Assembly: GCA_943327965.2 (NCBI GenBank)
Contig: CALPYQ020000022.1
Span: forward strand, 1-11,233
From: Singulisphaera sp. GP187
GTDB lineage: Bacteria > Pseudomonadota > Gammaproteobacteria > Burkholderiales > Burkholderiaceae_C
Length of the DNA: 11,233 bases
Reading direction: 5' to 3'
Below are positions 1 through 6,740 of the stretch, one piece after another. The position numbers were made by a program, and so were the translations under genes. The notes beneath the pieces were generated by a model. It ran no database searches. It saw only the letters and a list, made by a program, of their open reading frames with translations, and had not been told where the DNA came from. Within the stretch, counting starts at the first letter, position 1; each line of letters begins with the position of its first letter.

Positions 1-3
1 CTA

Positions 4-522
4 ATGAAAACACTTCGTCAATTCTCTCAAGTTGCTCTTTTATCCTTGAGCGCTATTTGCATGACCGCGGTCAATGCGCAAGAACTCAAAATTGGTTTTG
101 TCAATACAGATCGCATTTTCCGTGAGGCTAGTACTGCAAAGGCTGCCCAAGTTAAATTGGAACAAGAGTTTTCCAAGCGCGAAAAAGAACTGATGGATTT
201 GGGCAATGCGCTTAAAAACGCTTCAGAAAAGTTTGAGCGCGAAGCACCTACTCTTTCAGAGACTCAGCGAAACTCACGTCAAAAACAATTGATGGAACAA
301 GACCGCGAATTCCAGCGCAAGCGACGTGAATTTCAAGAAGATCTGAACACCCGTAAAAATGAAGAACAGCAAGTGGTCATTGAGCGCGCCAACTTGGCGG
401 TCAAAAGAGTTGCTGAAACTGAAAAGTACGATGTTATTTTTCAAGAAGCTGTCTATATCAATCCCAAGCACGACATCACTGAGAAAGTTATCAGGTCTCT
501 CAATTCAACCGCAGGCAAGTAA
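4..522 (+). CDS. skp: Periplasmic chaperone Skp/OmpH family
   Basis: This gene encodes a 172-residue OmpH/Skp-family protein. Skp is a periplasmic trimeric holdase that captures unfolded outer-membrane proteins after export and keeps them soluble on the way to the BAM complex. The N-terminus is a clear Sec signal peptide: basic MKTLRQ, a hydrophobic stretch around residues 9-22, and an AVNA/Q signal peptidase I site near residue 25. The mature protein opens with the family's core strand (LKIGFVNTDRIF, residues 28-39). A long charged, Lys/Glu/Arg-rich, heptad-like helical region follows (about 45-135), matching the coiled-coil tentacles, and a C-terminal strand segment (YDVIFQEAVYIN) closes the body domain. 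The length fits the family. The ATG lies only 3 nt from the window edge, so its ribosome binding site is not visible. In this cluster bamA normally sits just upstream. The lpxD start is 25 bp downstream. Confidence 0.95.
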   Translation: MKTLRQFSQVALLSLSAICMTAVNAQELKIGFVNTDRIFREASTAKAAQVKLEQEFSKREKELMDLGNALKNASEKFEREAPTLSETQRNSRQKQLMEQDREFQRKRREFQEDLNTRKNEEQQVVIERANLAVKRVAETEKYDVIFQEAVYINPKHDITEKVIRSLNSTAGK

Positions 523-547
523 TTCCTGATAGAAATGGACTGGCTTT

Positions 548-1543
548 GTGCTGCAGCTCGGAGACATCGTTAAAGCTTTAGGCGGAACCCTGCACGGCAG
601 TCCTCAAACTTTCATTGAAAAACTAGCCCCGCTTGAATTTGCCGGGCCCCAAGATCTGAGTTTCCTCAGTCATCCCAAGTATCAGTCCCAGTTGTTGCAA
701 ACACAAGCTGCTTGTGTCATTGTGTCGCAACAGTTTGAAGAGATCGCTTGTGCTCGAGGTGCTTGCATCGTAGTTGATGACCCCTACCTTTATTTTGCGC
801 GTCTAACGCAGCTCTGGAAAAAGCAATCCACCCCAGTGGTGCTTGCCAAAATTCACCCTTCAGCTGTCGTCCATCCTGAAGCAAGCATTGCCGACACGGC
901 TGTCGTTGGCCCGCTTTGCGTGGTCGAGCGTGGTGCCAAAGTGGGAGCGTATTCTCAGCTTAAATCTCGCGTGACCTTGGGTGAATTCTGTGAAGTTGGG
1001 CAGCGCTGTATTGTTCATTCCGGCGTTGTCATTGGCGCCGATGGTTTTGGATTTGCACCCAACCAAGGTGCCTGGGAAAAAATTGAGCAATTGGGTGCCG
1101 TCAAAATAGGCAACGATGTCGAGATCGGTGCCAATACGTGCATTGATCGAGGGGCACTTCAAGACACGGTCATTGAAGACGGCGTCAAACTCGACAACCT
1201 CATTCAAATAGGCCACAACGTACACATTGGAAAGCACACGGCCATGGCCGGTTGCGTAGGTGTGGCTGGTAGCGCTCGGATTGGCGCGCATTGCACGGTC
1301 GGTGGAGGCGCGGTCATTTTGGGGCATTTAAGTTTGGCGGACGGCGTGCACATTTCTGCTGCCTCTGTGGTCACGCGCTCTATTTCGAAACCAGGCTCTT
1401 ACACCGGACTGTTTCCCATCGATGACAATGCAAATTGGGAAAAAAATGCAGCCAGTCTGAAGCAGTTGCACCAAATACGTCACCGCCTTAAATCGGTCGA
1501 GGCTCACATTCAACAGTCCCCCGGACAGGAAAAAAAATCATGA
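548..1543 (+). CDS. lpxD: UDP-3-O-(3-hydroxyacyl)glucosamine N-acyltransferase LpxD
   Basis: LpxD (331 aa) transfers a 3-hydroxyacyl chain from acyl-ACP to the 2-amino group of UDP-3-O-acylglucosamine, the third step of lipid A synthesis, in the cytoplasm. The N-terminal domain (about 1-100) has the LpxD uridine-binding type sequence, including [18 protein letters not shown] (28-45). From about 103 to 275 it is a left-handed beta-helix of hexapeptide repeats. The catalytic histidine is H223 in QIGHNVHIG, equivalent to His239 of E. coli. A C-terminal helix (about 297-325) finishes the protein. The start is GTG. A TAG at 530-532 is the nearest in-frame stop upstream, and no other start codon lies between, so this start is well constrained although the Shine-Dalgarno is weak. 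The stop overlaps the fabZ start as ATGA. Confidence 0.96.
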   Translation: MLQLGDIVKALGGTLHGSPQTFIEKLAPLEFAGPQDLSFLSHPKYQSQLLQTQAACVIVSQQFEEIACARGACIVVDDPYLYFARLTQLWKKQSTPVVLAKIHPSAVVHPEASIADTAVVGPLCVVERGAKVGAYSQLKSRVTLGEFCEVGQRCIVHSGVVIGADGFGFAPNQGAWEKIEQLGAVKIGNDVEIGANTCIDRGALQDTVIEDGVKLDNLIQIGHNVHIGKHTAMAGCVGVAGSARIGAHCTVGGGAVILGHLSLADGVHISAASVVTRSISKPGSYTGLFPIDDNANWEKNAASLKQLHQIRHRLKSVEAHIQQSPGQEKKS

Positions 1544-1980
1544 TGGACATTTATCAAATTCTCAAGCAATTGCCGCATCGCTTTCCCATTTTGCTGGTCG
1601 ATCGCGTGTTAGAAATTGAAAAGGGTGTTCGCATCAAAGCCTTGAAAAATGTGTCTGTGAACGAGCCTTATTTCTCGGGACACTTTCCATCGAGGCCGGT
1701 CATGCCGGGTGTTTTGATGCTAGAGGCCCTTGCGCAAGCTGCAGCACTTTTGGCTTTCGATACGCTAGGCGAAACGCCCGATGAAAAAACTGTTTATTAC
1801 TTTGCGGGCATTGATGGTGCACGTTTTAAACGCCCCGTTGAACCAGGCGACCAACTTATTTTAGAAGTTGAATTGGACCGCATGAAAGCAGGTATTTTTA
1901 AATTCAAGGCGCGCGCCAAGGTGGGTGAAGAAACTGCTGTTGAAGCAGAACTCATGTGCACCATGCGCAAGATTGCATAA
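1540..1980 (+). CDS. fabZ: 3-hydroxyacyl-ACP dehydratase FabZ
   Basis: FabZ (146 aa) dehydrates 3-hydroxyacyl-ACP to trans-2-enoyl-ACP in type II fatty acid synthesis. It draws on the same 3-hydroxyacyl-ACP pool that LpxA and LpxD use for lipid A, which explains its position between their genes: co-expression helps balance phospholipid and lipopolysaccharide synthesis. It is a single hot-dog fold. The active-site signature is [15 protein letters not shown] with catalytic His48, followed by Glu62 in MLEALAQ (His54 and Glu68 in the usual family numbering). [13 protein letters not shown] at 11-23 is also diagnostic. The start overlaps the lpxD stop (ATGA at 1540-1543). A second ATG follows at once (1543), so the true start may be one codon later. 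AGGA at 1527-1530 is a well-placed ribosome binding site. Confidence 0.96.
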   Translation: MMDIYQILKQLPHRFPILLVDRVLEIEKGVRIKALKNVSVNEPYFSGHFPSRPVMPGVLMLEALAQAAALLAFDTLGETPDEKTVYYFAGIDGARFKRPVEPGDQLILEVELDRMKAGIFKFKARAKVGEETAVEAELMCTMRKIA

Positions 1981-1998
1981 TTTCAAGCAGACCTTGCC

Positions 1999-2793
1999 AT
2001 GACGCGCATTCATCCAACAGCTCTTGTGGATTCTGGTGCTCAACTTGACAGCAGTGTCACAGTGGGGCCGTATTCGGTGATTGGCCCTCATGTTCGCATT
2101 GATGCGGGCACCACCGTGGCCAGCCACTGTGTAATTGAGGGACACACCACCATTGGCAAAGACAACAAGATTTTCCAATTCAACTCTTTGGGTGCTGTAC
2201 CGCAAGATAAAAAATATGCGGGTGAGCCCTGTGAGTTGGTGATTGGCGATCGCAACACCATTCGAGAGTTTTGTACTTTCAACATTGGCTCCCCTGGCGA
2301 TACCGGTGTCACCAAGTTGGGCAATGACAACTGGATCATGGCCTATGTGCATTTGGCCCATGATTGTCATGTGGGCAACCACACTATTTTTGCCAACAGC
2401 TCTCAGTTAGCGGGACATGTTCATGTTGACGATTGGGTGATTTTGGGAGGCTTTACGGTGGTTCACCAGTTTTGCCGATTGGGCGCGCACAGTTTTACAG
2501 CCATGCACTCTTTGTTGTTTGCTGACTTGCCGCCTTTTGTGATGGCGCAAGGGCAACCAGCGCAAGCTCGCTCTATGAACTTTGAAGGTTTACGTCGACG
2601 TGGATTCTCGGCCGACAGAATTGCGGCAGTGAAGGCCATGCACAAAAGCTTGTACCGCCAAAAACTCACACTGGCCCAAGCACAAACTGAAATTGCATTC
2701 ATCACGCAAAAATACCCAGAAGCAAAAGCCGACGTCGACATGATGCTCAGCTTTTTAGAAGGTACTTCGCCCGACCGCGGTATTGTGAGATAA
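1999..2793 (+). CDS. lpxA: UDP-N-acetylglucosamine O-acyltransferase LpxA
   Basis: LpxA (264 aa) catalyses the first step of lipid A synthesis: transfer of a 3-hydroxyacyl chain from acyl-ACP to the 3-OH of UDP-GlcNAc. It is a cytoplasmic homotrimer. Residues 1 to about 185 are hexapeptide repeats forming the left-handed beta-helix, and the remainder is the helical C-terminal domain. Catalytic His121 lies in LAHDCHVGN (His125 in E. coli). Lys72 in KKYAGEP and Asn194, Glu196 and Arg200 in [11 protein letters not shown] match substrate-binding positions. At the hydrocarbon-ruler position, E. coli Gly173, this protein has Met169 (AHSFTAMHS), the residue found in the C10-specific Pseudomonas aeruginosa enzyme, so a 3-hydroxydecanoyl preference is inferred. 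The gene begins 18 bp after fabZ with a weak ribosome binding site and ends 3 bp before the lpxB GTG. Confidence 0.96.
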   Translation: MTRIHPTALVDSGAQLDSSVTVGPYSVIGPHVRIDAGTTVASHCVIEGHTTIGKDNKIFQFNSLGAVPQDKKYAGEPCELVIGDRNTIREFCTFNIGSPGDTGVTKLGNDNWIMAYVHLAHDCHVGNHTIFANSSQLAGHVHVDDWVILGGFTVVHQFCRLGAHSFTAMHSLLFADLPPFVMAQGQPAQARSMNFEGLRRRGFSADRIAAVKAMHKSLYRQKLTLAQAQTEIAFITQKYPEAKADVDMMLSFLEGTSPDRGIVR

Positions 2794-2796
2794 CCC

Positions 2797-3972
2797 GTGC
2801 ACAGCCTGCCTGAGTCCGCGCTATCAAAAGCCCCTGATGGGGCTTTTTCGATGGCCATGGTGGCCGGTGAAACCTCAGGCGATTTATTGGCAGGTTTGAT
2901 GATGCAAGGCATTAGGGCGCAATGGCCAGACGCCTACTTGTACGGCATTGGCGGGCCTCGCATGCAGTCTCAAGGTTTCAATGCACTTTGGCCATCTGAC
3001 AAATTGGCTGTGCGTGGTTATGTGGAAGTATTGCGCCACTACAGAGAAATTGTGGGAATTCGCAAACAACTCAAGTCGCAACTTTTGGACCACCCACCTC
3101 AAGTGTTTGTTGGTGTGGACGCACCCGATTTCAATCTCGATTTAGAGCGAGATTTGAAACAAGCTGGAATTCCGACAGTCCACTTTGTTTGTCCTTCCAT
3201 TTGGGCATGGCGTGCTGAGCGAATTGAAAAAATCAAACAAAGCGTCGATCATGTTTTGTGCATTTTTCCTTTTGAAACAGATTTGTTGCATGCGCATGGC
3301 ATTGATGCCACCTACGTGGGGCATCCTTTAGCGCAAGCCATTCCAATGCATGTCGACACACTCAAAGCGAGACAAGAATTAAAGCTTGATCCAGATCGGC
3401 CGGTTGTCGCGCTGTTGCCAGGCAGTCGCGAATCAGAAATTACCTATTTGGCAGAACGGTTTTTTCAAACCGCCAAACTTCTCAGTCAGCAACAAGCTAA
3501 TTTGCAATTTGTATTACCCGCTATGCCCGCCATGAAGGCGCGAATTGAGCACATTCGGGATCAAGTCGGTGCTTCGCAAGTTCAAATTTTGAACGGGCAG
3601 TCGCATGCCGCTTTGGCAGCATGTGACGTCACACTTATTGCCAGTGGTACGGCCACACTTGAAGCGGCACTGTTTAAAAAACCGATGGTGATTGCTTACA
3701 ACATGAATTGGCTCAGTTGGCAAATGATGAAGCGGAAAAAACTGCAGCCTTGGGTTGGTTTGCCCAATATCTTGGCGCAAGAGTTTTGCGTGCCAGAGTT
3801 TTTGCAAGACCAGGCGACGCCTTCCAATATGTCGATGGCCGTTTTGGAATGGCTGCGTTCACCTGAAAAGGCCCAAGCCTTGGTGAGCCGCTTTGAAAAC
3901 ATGCACGCGTCTTTGTTGCGCGATACACCTACATTGGCTGCCCATGCGATCCAAACGCTTGTCAAAACCTGA
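2797..3972 (+). CDS. lpxB: Lipid-A-disaccharide synthase LpxB
   Basis: LpxB is the GT19 glycosyltransferase that joins UDP-2,3-diacylglucosamine and lipid X into the beta-1,6 lipid A disaccharide at the inner face of the inner membrane. From GTG 2797 it is 391 aa (E. coli 382). Visible motifs: VAGETSGD (22-29), GVDAPDF with D108/D111 (D98 region in E. coli), CPSIWAWR (132-139), VGHPL (174-178), LPGSR with R211, and the nucleotide-binding [11 protein letters not shown] (283-293). The start is uncertain. GTG 2797 has a modest GAG ribosome binding site within the end of lpxA; an in-frame ATG at 2851 would give 373 aa beginning MAMVAGE. The longer form is preferred because LpxB usually has several residues before this first strand. 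The first 18 codons contain a perfect terminator-like hairpin (separate entry). The 3' end overlaps rnhB. Confidence 0.93.
   Translation: MHSLPESALSKAPDGAFSMAMVAGETSGDLLAGLMMQGIRAQWPDAYLYGIGGPRMQSQGFNALWPSDKLAVRGYVEVLRHYREIVGIRKQLKSQLLDHPPQVFVGVDAPDFNLDLERDLKQAGIPTVHFVCPSIWAWRAERIEKIKQSVDHVLCIFPFETDLLHAHGIDATYVGHPLAQAIPMHVDTLKARQELKLDPDRPVVALLPGSRESEITYLAERFFQTAKLLSQQQANLQFVLPAMPAMKARIEHIRDQVGASQVQILNGQSHAALAACDVTLIASGTATLEAALFKKPMVIAYNMNWLSWQMMKRKKLQPWVGLPNILAQEFCVPEFLQDQATPSNMSMAVLEWLRSPEKAQALVSRFENMHASLLRDTPTLAAHAIQTLVKT
2826..2848 (+). terminator. Terminator-like hairpin inside the 5' end of lpxB
   Basis: There is a perfect inverted repeat with left arm AAAAGCCCC (2826-2834), loop TGAT (2835-2838) and right arm GGGGCTTTT (2839-2847). 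The stem has 9 bp, five of them G-C, and the right arm ends in a run of five T (2844-2848). This is the standard form of a Rho-independent terminator, and by symmetry the other strand also ends in an A/T tract. It lies 33 bp after the lpxA stop. It is in the lpxB reading frame if GTG 2797 is used, or immediately upstream of ATG 2851 if that start is used. Whether it terminates, attenuates or only hinders translation cannot be decided from sequence. A ribosome translating from GTG 2797 would be expected to melt it. Confidence 0.6.
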
Positions 3973-4576
3973 GCAAGTCAGCTTGGCTTGGGACACGCCC
4001 GGTTTATTGGCCGGTGTGGACGAGGCTGGGCGTGGTCCCTTGGCGGGGCCTGTCGTCGCTGCGGCTGTAATCTTGGATGAACTCAAACCTATCAAAGGCT
4101 TGGCCGATTCAAAAAAATTAACGGCCAAAACCCGAGACCGATTGTTCGATGAAATTCGCGCCAAAGCATTGTGTTTTTCAATTGCAGAAGCCAGTGTGGA
4201 AGAGATCGACACACTGAATATTTTGCAAGCCACTCTGTTGGCCATGCAAAGGGCGGTGGAGGCTCTGCGCCTGAAGCCAAGCTTGGTGTACGTCGATGGC
4301 AATCGCTTGCCAATTTTGGGCATACGAGCAGAAGCCATTGTCAAGGGTGACGAGAAGGTACAAGAGATTTCAGCGGCTTCTATATTGGCCAAAGTTCATC
4401 GAGACCGTATGTGTGAAGAAATGCATCGGCAATTTCCAGACTATGGCTTTAATGCCCATAAAGGTTACGGCACGGCCGTGCACCTGAAGGCGCTTCAAAC
4501 TTTGGGTGCAACACCGTTTCACCGCAAAACCTTTGCCCCTGTCACGCAGGCTATTGTTTCATTTCAAAAATCATGA
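3944..4576 (+). CDS. rnhB: Ribonuclease HII
   Basis: RNase HII cleaves the RNA strand of RNA:DNA hybrids and starts removal of single ribonucleotides misincorporated in DNA. From ATG 3944 it is 210 aa (E. coli 198). The family signature [19 protein letters not shown] (23-41) gives Asp26 and Glu27; YVDGN gives Asp118; [17 protein letters not shown] gives Asp136. Together these are the four metal-binding acids (D16, E17, D108, D126 in E. coli). [11 protein letters not shown] (167-177) is the usual C-terminal substrate motif. The chosen start overlaps the end of lpxB by 29 bp in another frame. The frame is open further upstream to a TTG at 3893, but that extension is unlike the family. TTG 3959 is also possible, and no strong ribosome binding site separates these choices. 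The stop overlaps the next gene as ATGA. rnhB following lpxB is common in proteobacteria. Confidence 0.94.
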   Translation: MRSKRLSKPEQVSLAWDTPGLLAGVDEAGRGPLAGPVVAAAVILDELKPIKGLADSKKLTAKTRDRLFDEIRAKALCFSIAEASVEEIDTLNILQATLLAMQRAVEALRLKPSLVYVDGNRLPILGIRAEAIVKGDEKVQEISAASILAKVHRDRMCEEMHRQFPDYGFNAHKGYGTAVHLKALQTLGATPFHRKTFAPVTQAIVSFQKS

Positions 4577-5343
4577 AACTGATTACCTCTAAAGACAATC
4601 CAAGGCTCAAAACCATTCGTCGTTTGGCCCAAGACTCTCAGGCCTATCGCAAGTTGGGTTTGGTGTGGATAGAGGGTGACCATTTGTGCAGAGCCGCATT
4701 GGCGCGAGCAGCTAAGCCAGAGCTGGCCATTTTCTCAGAGTCCATTTGGCCATCTTTTGAATTTGAGTGGGCGCAATGTGCGGCCGAAGTTTGGGTCGTT
4801 CCCGATCACTTGTTTGAAGGCTTGAGCAGCTTAGAGTCGCCAGCCAAGATGGGTTTTCTCATGACGCTGCCAACGGCACCCGCCATCAACCCATTGGCTG
4901 CCACCGTTGTTTTAGACCGTCTCCAAGATGCAGGCAATGTGGGCGCCATTTTGCGAAGTGCTTCCGCCTTTGGATTTAAGCAAGTGATAGCCATCAAAGG
5001 TACGGCCGGTATGTGGTCGCCCAAGGTTTTGCGAGCCGGCATGGGAGCGCACTTTGGGTTGAACTTGATTGAGTCGGCCGGTCTAGAAGATCTCCAATTG
5101 CTCGAAGTCCCATTGCTTGGAACCGATGTCCATGAGGGGCCTTATTTGCATGAATGGGTTCAACAGGGTAAGTTGCCACGCCAATGTGCTTGGGTCATGG
5201 GTCATGAGGGGCAGGGGGTCTCGGCTGATTTGATGGCCAAGGTGGACCAAAAAATTCGAATTGCCCAGCCTGGTGGGGAGGAGTCTTTGAATGTGGCCAC
5301 CGCTGCGGCTATTTGCTTTCACGCCAGTGCCACTTCAAAGTGA
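4573..5343 (+). CDS. TrmH/SpoU-family RNA 2'-O-methyltransferase
   Basis: This 256-residue protein is a SPOUT-class RNA methyltransferase that transfers methyl from S-adenosylmethionine to a ribose 2'-OH. The N-terminal domain (1 to about 100) resembles the substrate-binding domain of the RlmB/TsnR group ([19 protein letters not shown] at 2-20). The catalytic trefoil-knot domain has all three SpoU motifs: motif 1 [17 protein letters not shown] (114-130, with Asn122 and Arg128), motif 2 WVMGHEGQG (207-215), and motif 3 [20 protein letters not shown] (228-247). The target RNA, rRNA or tRNA, cannot be assigned from sequence, so no gene symbol is given. The start overlaps the rnhB stop (ATGA, 4573-4576), which fixes it and suggests translational coupling. 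It is the last gene of the lpx cluster. No clear intrinsic terminator follows it. Confidence 0.92.
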   Translation: MKLITSKDNPRLKTIRRLAQDSQAYRKLGLVWIEGDHLCRAALARAAKPELAIFSESIWPSFEFEWAQCAAEVWVVPDHLFEGLSSLESPAKMGFLMTLPTAPAINPLAATVVLDRLQDAGNVGAILRSASAFGFKQVIAIKGTAGMWSPKVLRAGMGAHFGLNLIESAGLEDLQLLEVPLLGTDVHEGPYLHEWVQQGKLPRQCAWVMGHEGQGVSADLMAKVDQKIRIAQPGGEESLNVATAAAICFHASATSK

Positions 5344-5434
5344 GTTGCCATGTCGCTTACGCTTCAGCCCGTTCTTGGCGAAGTGCATTAAAAAAATCAG
5401 GGGCTTAGAGCTCGGGCAAGCAAAGAGTCACGGC

Positions 5435-5440
5435 TATAAT
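5435..5440 (+). promoter_or_regulatory. Candidate sigma-70 -10 box for carA-carB-greA
   Basis: The hexamer is a perfect TATAAT in the context GGCTATAATGAG. Transcription would start near 5447. No good -35 hexamer is found: at the normal 16-18 bp spacing the sequence is CGGGCA, TCGGGC or CTCGGG, and there is no TG for an extended -10. It is in the right place, upstream of carA and downstream of the preceding operon, and is the best promoter match in the gap. The poor -35 suggests help from an activator or a weak promoter. Confidence 0.5.
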
Positions 5441-5565
5441 GAGAGGCTTTCCCGCATCAACCTGTACGCACCCGCTCACAACAAGCCTTTTCCCTTCAAA
5501 AGCAGCCAAAAAGTTAACCTTTTAAGGTGAAGCTTGCGCGTGCTGGGGCGTACCCGAACCATACC

Positions 5566-5570
5566 GGAGA
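5566..5570 (+). promoter_or_regulatory. carA ribosome binding site that decides the GTG start
   Basis: GGAGA sits 5 nt before GTG 5576 and supports that codon as the carA start. A second, weaker AAGGTG at 5524-5529 precedes the in-frame TTG 5534 and GTG 5540. Using those would add 14 or 12 residues not expected at the CarA N-terminus. Confidence 0.7.
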
Positions 5571-5575
5571 ACCCA

Positions 5576-6739
5576 GTGCTTTTGTCTCTTCAGGGAACCT
5601 TCCCCTTAGCCATTTTGGCGCTTGCAGACGGCACAGTCTTTGTCGGCAATTCCATTGGAGCCCCTGGCGCCACTGTTGGTGAGGTGGTTTTCAATACCTC
5701 CCTCACAGGCTATCAAGAAATCCTCACGGATCCCAGTTATTGCCAGCAGATCGTGACCCTCACGTACCCGCACATTGGCAACTACGGCATCAACCCCGAG
5801 GATGTCGAATCCGACAAAGTCCATGCTGCTGGTCTGATCATCAAAGATCTGCCCATGATCGCAAGCAATTTCCGCTCAACCGAAACGCTATCGGCTTACT
5901 TGACCCGCAGTGGCACTGTGGCCATTGCCAACATCGATACGCGCAAACTAACCCGACTGTTGCGTACCAAGGGTGCACAAAATGGCGCAATCCTTGCCTT
6001 GGCCTCTGGTCAACAAGTCACCCCCGAGCTCACTGCCCAAGCAGTGAAAGCCGCGCAATCTGCGCCTGCCATGTCTGGCTTGGATTTGGCCCAAAAAGTC
6101 ACCGTATCAGAGTCATACGACTGGACCGAGACCGAATGGAAGTTGGGAAGCGGCTACGGTCAACAAGCTTCCCCTCGTTTCCACGTGGTCGCTTACGACT
6201 TCGGCGTCAAGAAAAACATTTTGCGCATGTTGGCCGAACGTGGATGTCAGGTGACGGTGGTACCCGCCAAAACACCTGCCGCAGAAGTGCTCAAACACAA
6301 TCCGGATGGCATTTTCTTGTCCAATGGTCCTGGCGACCCAGAGCCTTGCAACTACGCCATTGCTGCCGCCAAGACGCTAATTGAAACTGGCATTCCAACT
6401 TTTGGTATTTGCTTGGGCCATCAAATCATGGCGCTGGCCAGTGGCGCCAAAACATTCAAAATGAAATTTGGTCATCACGGCGCCAACCATCCGGTCAAAG
6501 ACCTCGACTCCGGTCGAGTCTCTATCACCAGCCAAAACCACGGTTTTGCAGTCGACGAAAAATCTTTGCCTGCCAACCTGCGCGCCACACACGTTTCTTT
6601 GTTTGACGGTACCTTGCAAGGTCTAGCACGCACAGACAAACCTGCGTTCTGTTTCCAAGGTCACCCCGAGGCCTCTCCTGGTCCTCACGACATTGCCTAT
6701 CTTTTCGATCGCTTCATCAACTTGATGGAGACCAAATAA
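5576..6739 (+). CDS. carA: Carbamoyl-phosphate synthase small (glutaminase) subunit CarA
   Basis: CarA hydrolyses glutamine and passes ammonia through a tunnel to CarB for carbamoyl phosphate synthesis, feeding pyrimidine and arginine pathways in the cytoplasm. From GTG 5576 the protein is 387 aa (E. coli 382). The N-terminal CPSase_sm_chain domain begins [18 protein letters not shown] and includes [18 protein letters not shown] and [13 protein letters not shown]. The C-terminal class I glutamine amidotransferase domain has [10 protein letters not shown], the nucleophile Cys279 in FGICLGHQ, and His363/Glu365 in [13 protein letters not shown] (Cys269, His353, Glu355 in E. coli). The reading frame is open back to TTG 5534, but the GGAGA site at 5566 and the family N-terminus favour GTG 5576. 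It is the first gene of carA-carB-greA, and carB starts 1 bp after its stop. Confidence 0.96.
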   Translation: MLLSLQGTFPLAILALADGTVFVGNSIGAPGATVGEVVFNTSLTGYQEILTDPSYCQQIVTLTYPHIGNYGINPEDVESDKVHAAGLIIKDLPMIASNFRSTETLSAYLTRSGTVAIANIDTRKLTRLLRTKGAQNGAILALASGQQVTPELTAQAVKAAQSAPAMSGLDLAQKVTVSESYDWTETEWKLGSGYGQQASPRFHVVAYDFGVKKNILRMLAERGCQVTVVPAKTPAAEVLKHNPDGIFLSNGPGDPEPCNYAIAAAKTLIETGIPTFGICLGHQIMALASGAKTFKMKFGHHGANHPVKDLDSGRVSITSQNHGFAVDEKSLPANLRATHVSLFDGTLQGLARTDKPAFCFQGHPEASPGPHDIAYLFDRFINLMETK

Positions 6740-6740
6740 C

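Larger units (their letters stand above)
5344..5575 (+). promoter_or_regulatory. Non-coding carA upstream region and leader
   Basis: This 232-bp stretch separates the methyltransferase from carA and contains no convincing gene. No strong intrinsic terminator is seen for the upstream operon, so read-through into carAB is possible. It holds the TATAAT box (separate entry), then an inferred leader of about 130 nt. In the leader, GTACGC (5464-5469) can pair with GCGTAC (5548-5553), extended past a bulged A5470 by CCC (5471-5473) with GGG (5545-5547). Inside that loop are two small A/T hairpins: CTTTT 5487-5491 with AAAAG 5498-5502, and AAAAG 5509-5513 with CTTTT 5519-5523. Their arms could also pair with each other in alternative ways. 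Pyrimidine or arginine control would be plausible for carAB, but no known operator or riboswitch motif is recognised. Confidence 0.45.

Noticed and set aside
860..1327. Long antisense open frame inside lpxD
   Set aside because: It is a complement-frame shadow of a well-supported gene, with no ribosome binding site or family resemblance.
1861..2382. Antisense open frame across the fabZ/lpxA junction
   Set aside because: Both genes beneath it have full catalytic motifs, and the antisense product has no recognisable features.
3893..3943. Upstream extension of rnhB to TTG 3893
   Set aside because: The extra residues ([15 protein letters not shown] and following) do not resemble RNase HII and simply read the end of lpxB in another frame. 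ATG 3944 gives a normal-length protein.
3859..4392. Antisense open frame of 177 codons across lpxB/rnhB
   Set aside because: Its serine/alanine-rich product mirrors the sense codons of rnhB, and nothing supports expression.
5291..5530. Open frame of 79 codons covering the end of the methyltransferase gene and the carA upstream region
   Set aside because: It starts inside the methyltransferase gene, crosses the TATAAT promoter, has no recognisable domain, and its composition looks non-coding.
5740..6384. Same-strand 214-codon open frame within carA
   Set aside because: It is a +1-type shadow frame inside carA. Its product is rich in Arg, His, Trp and Cys, as is typical of a non-coding frame.
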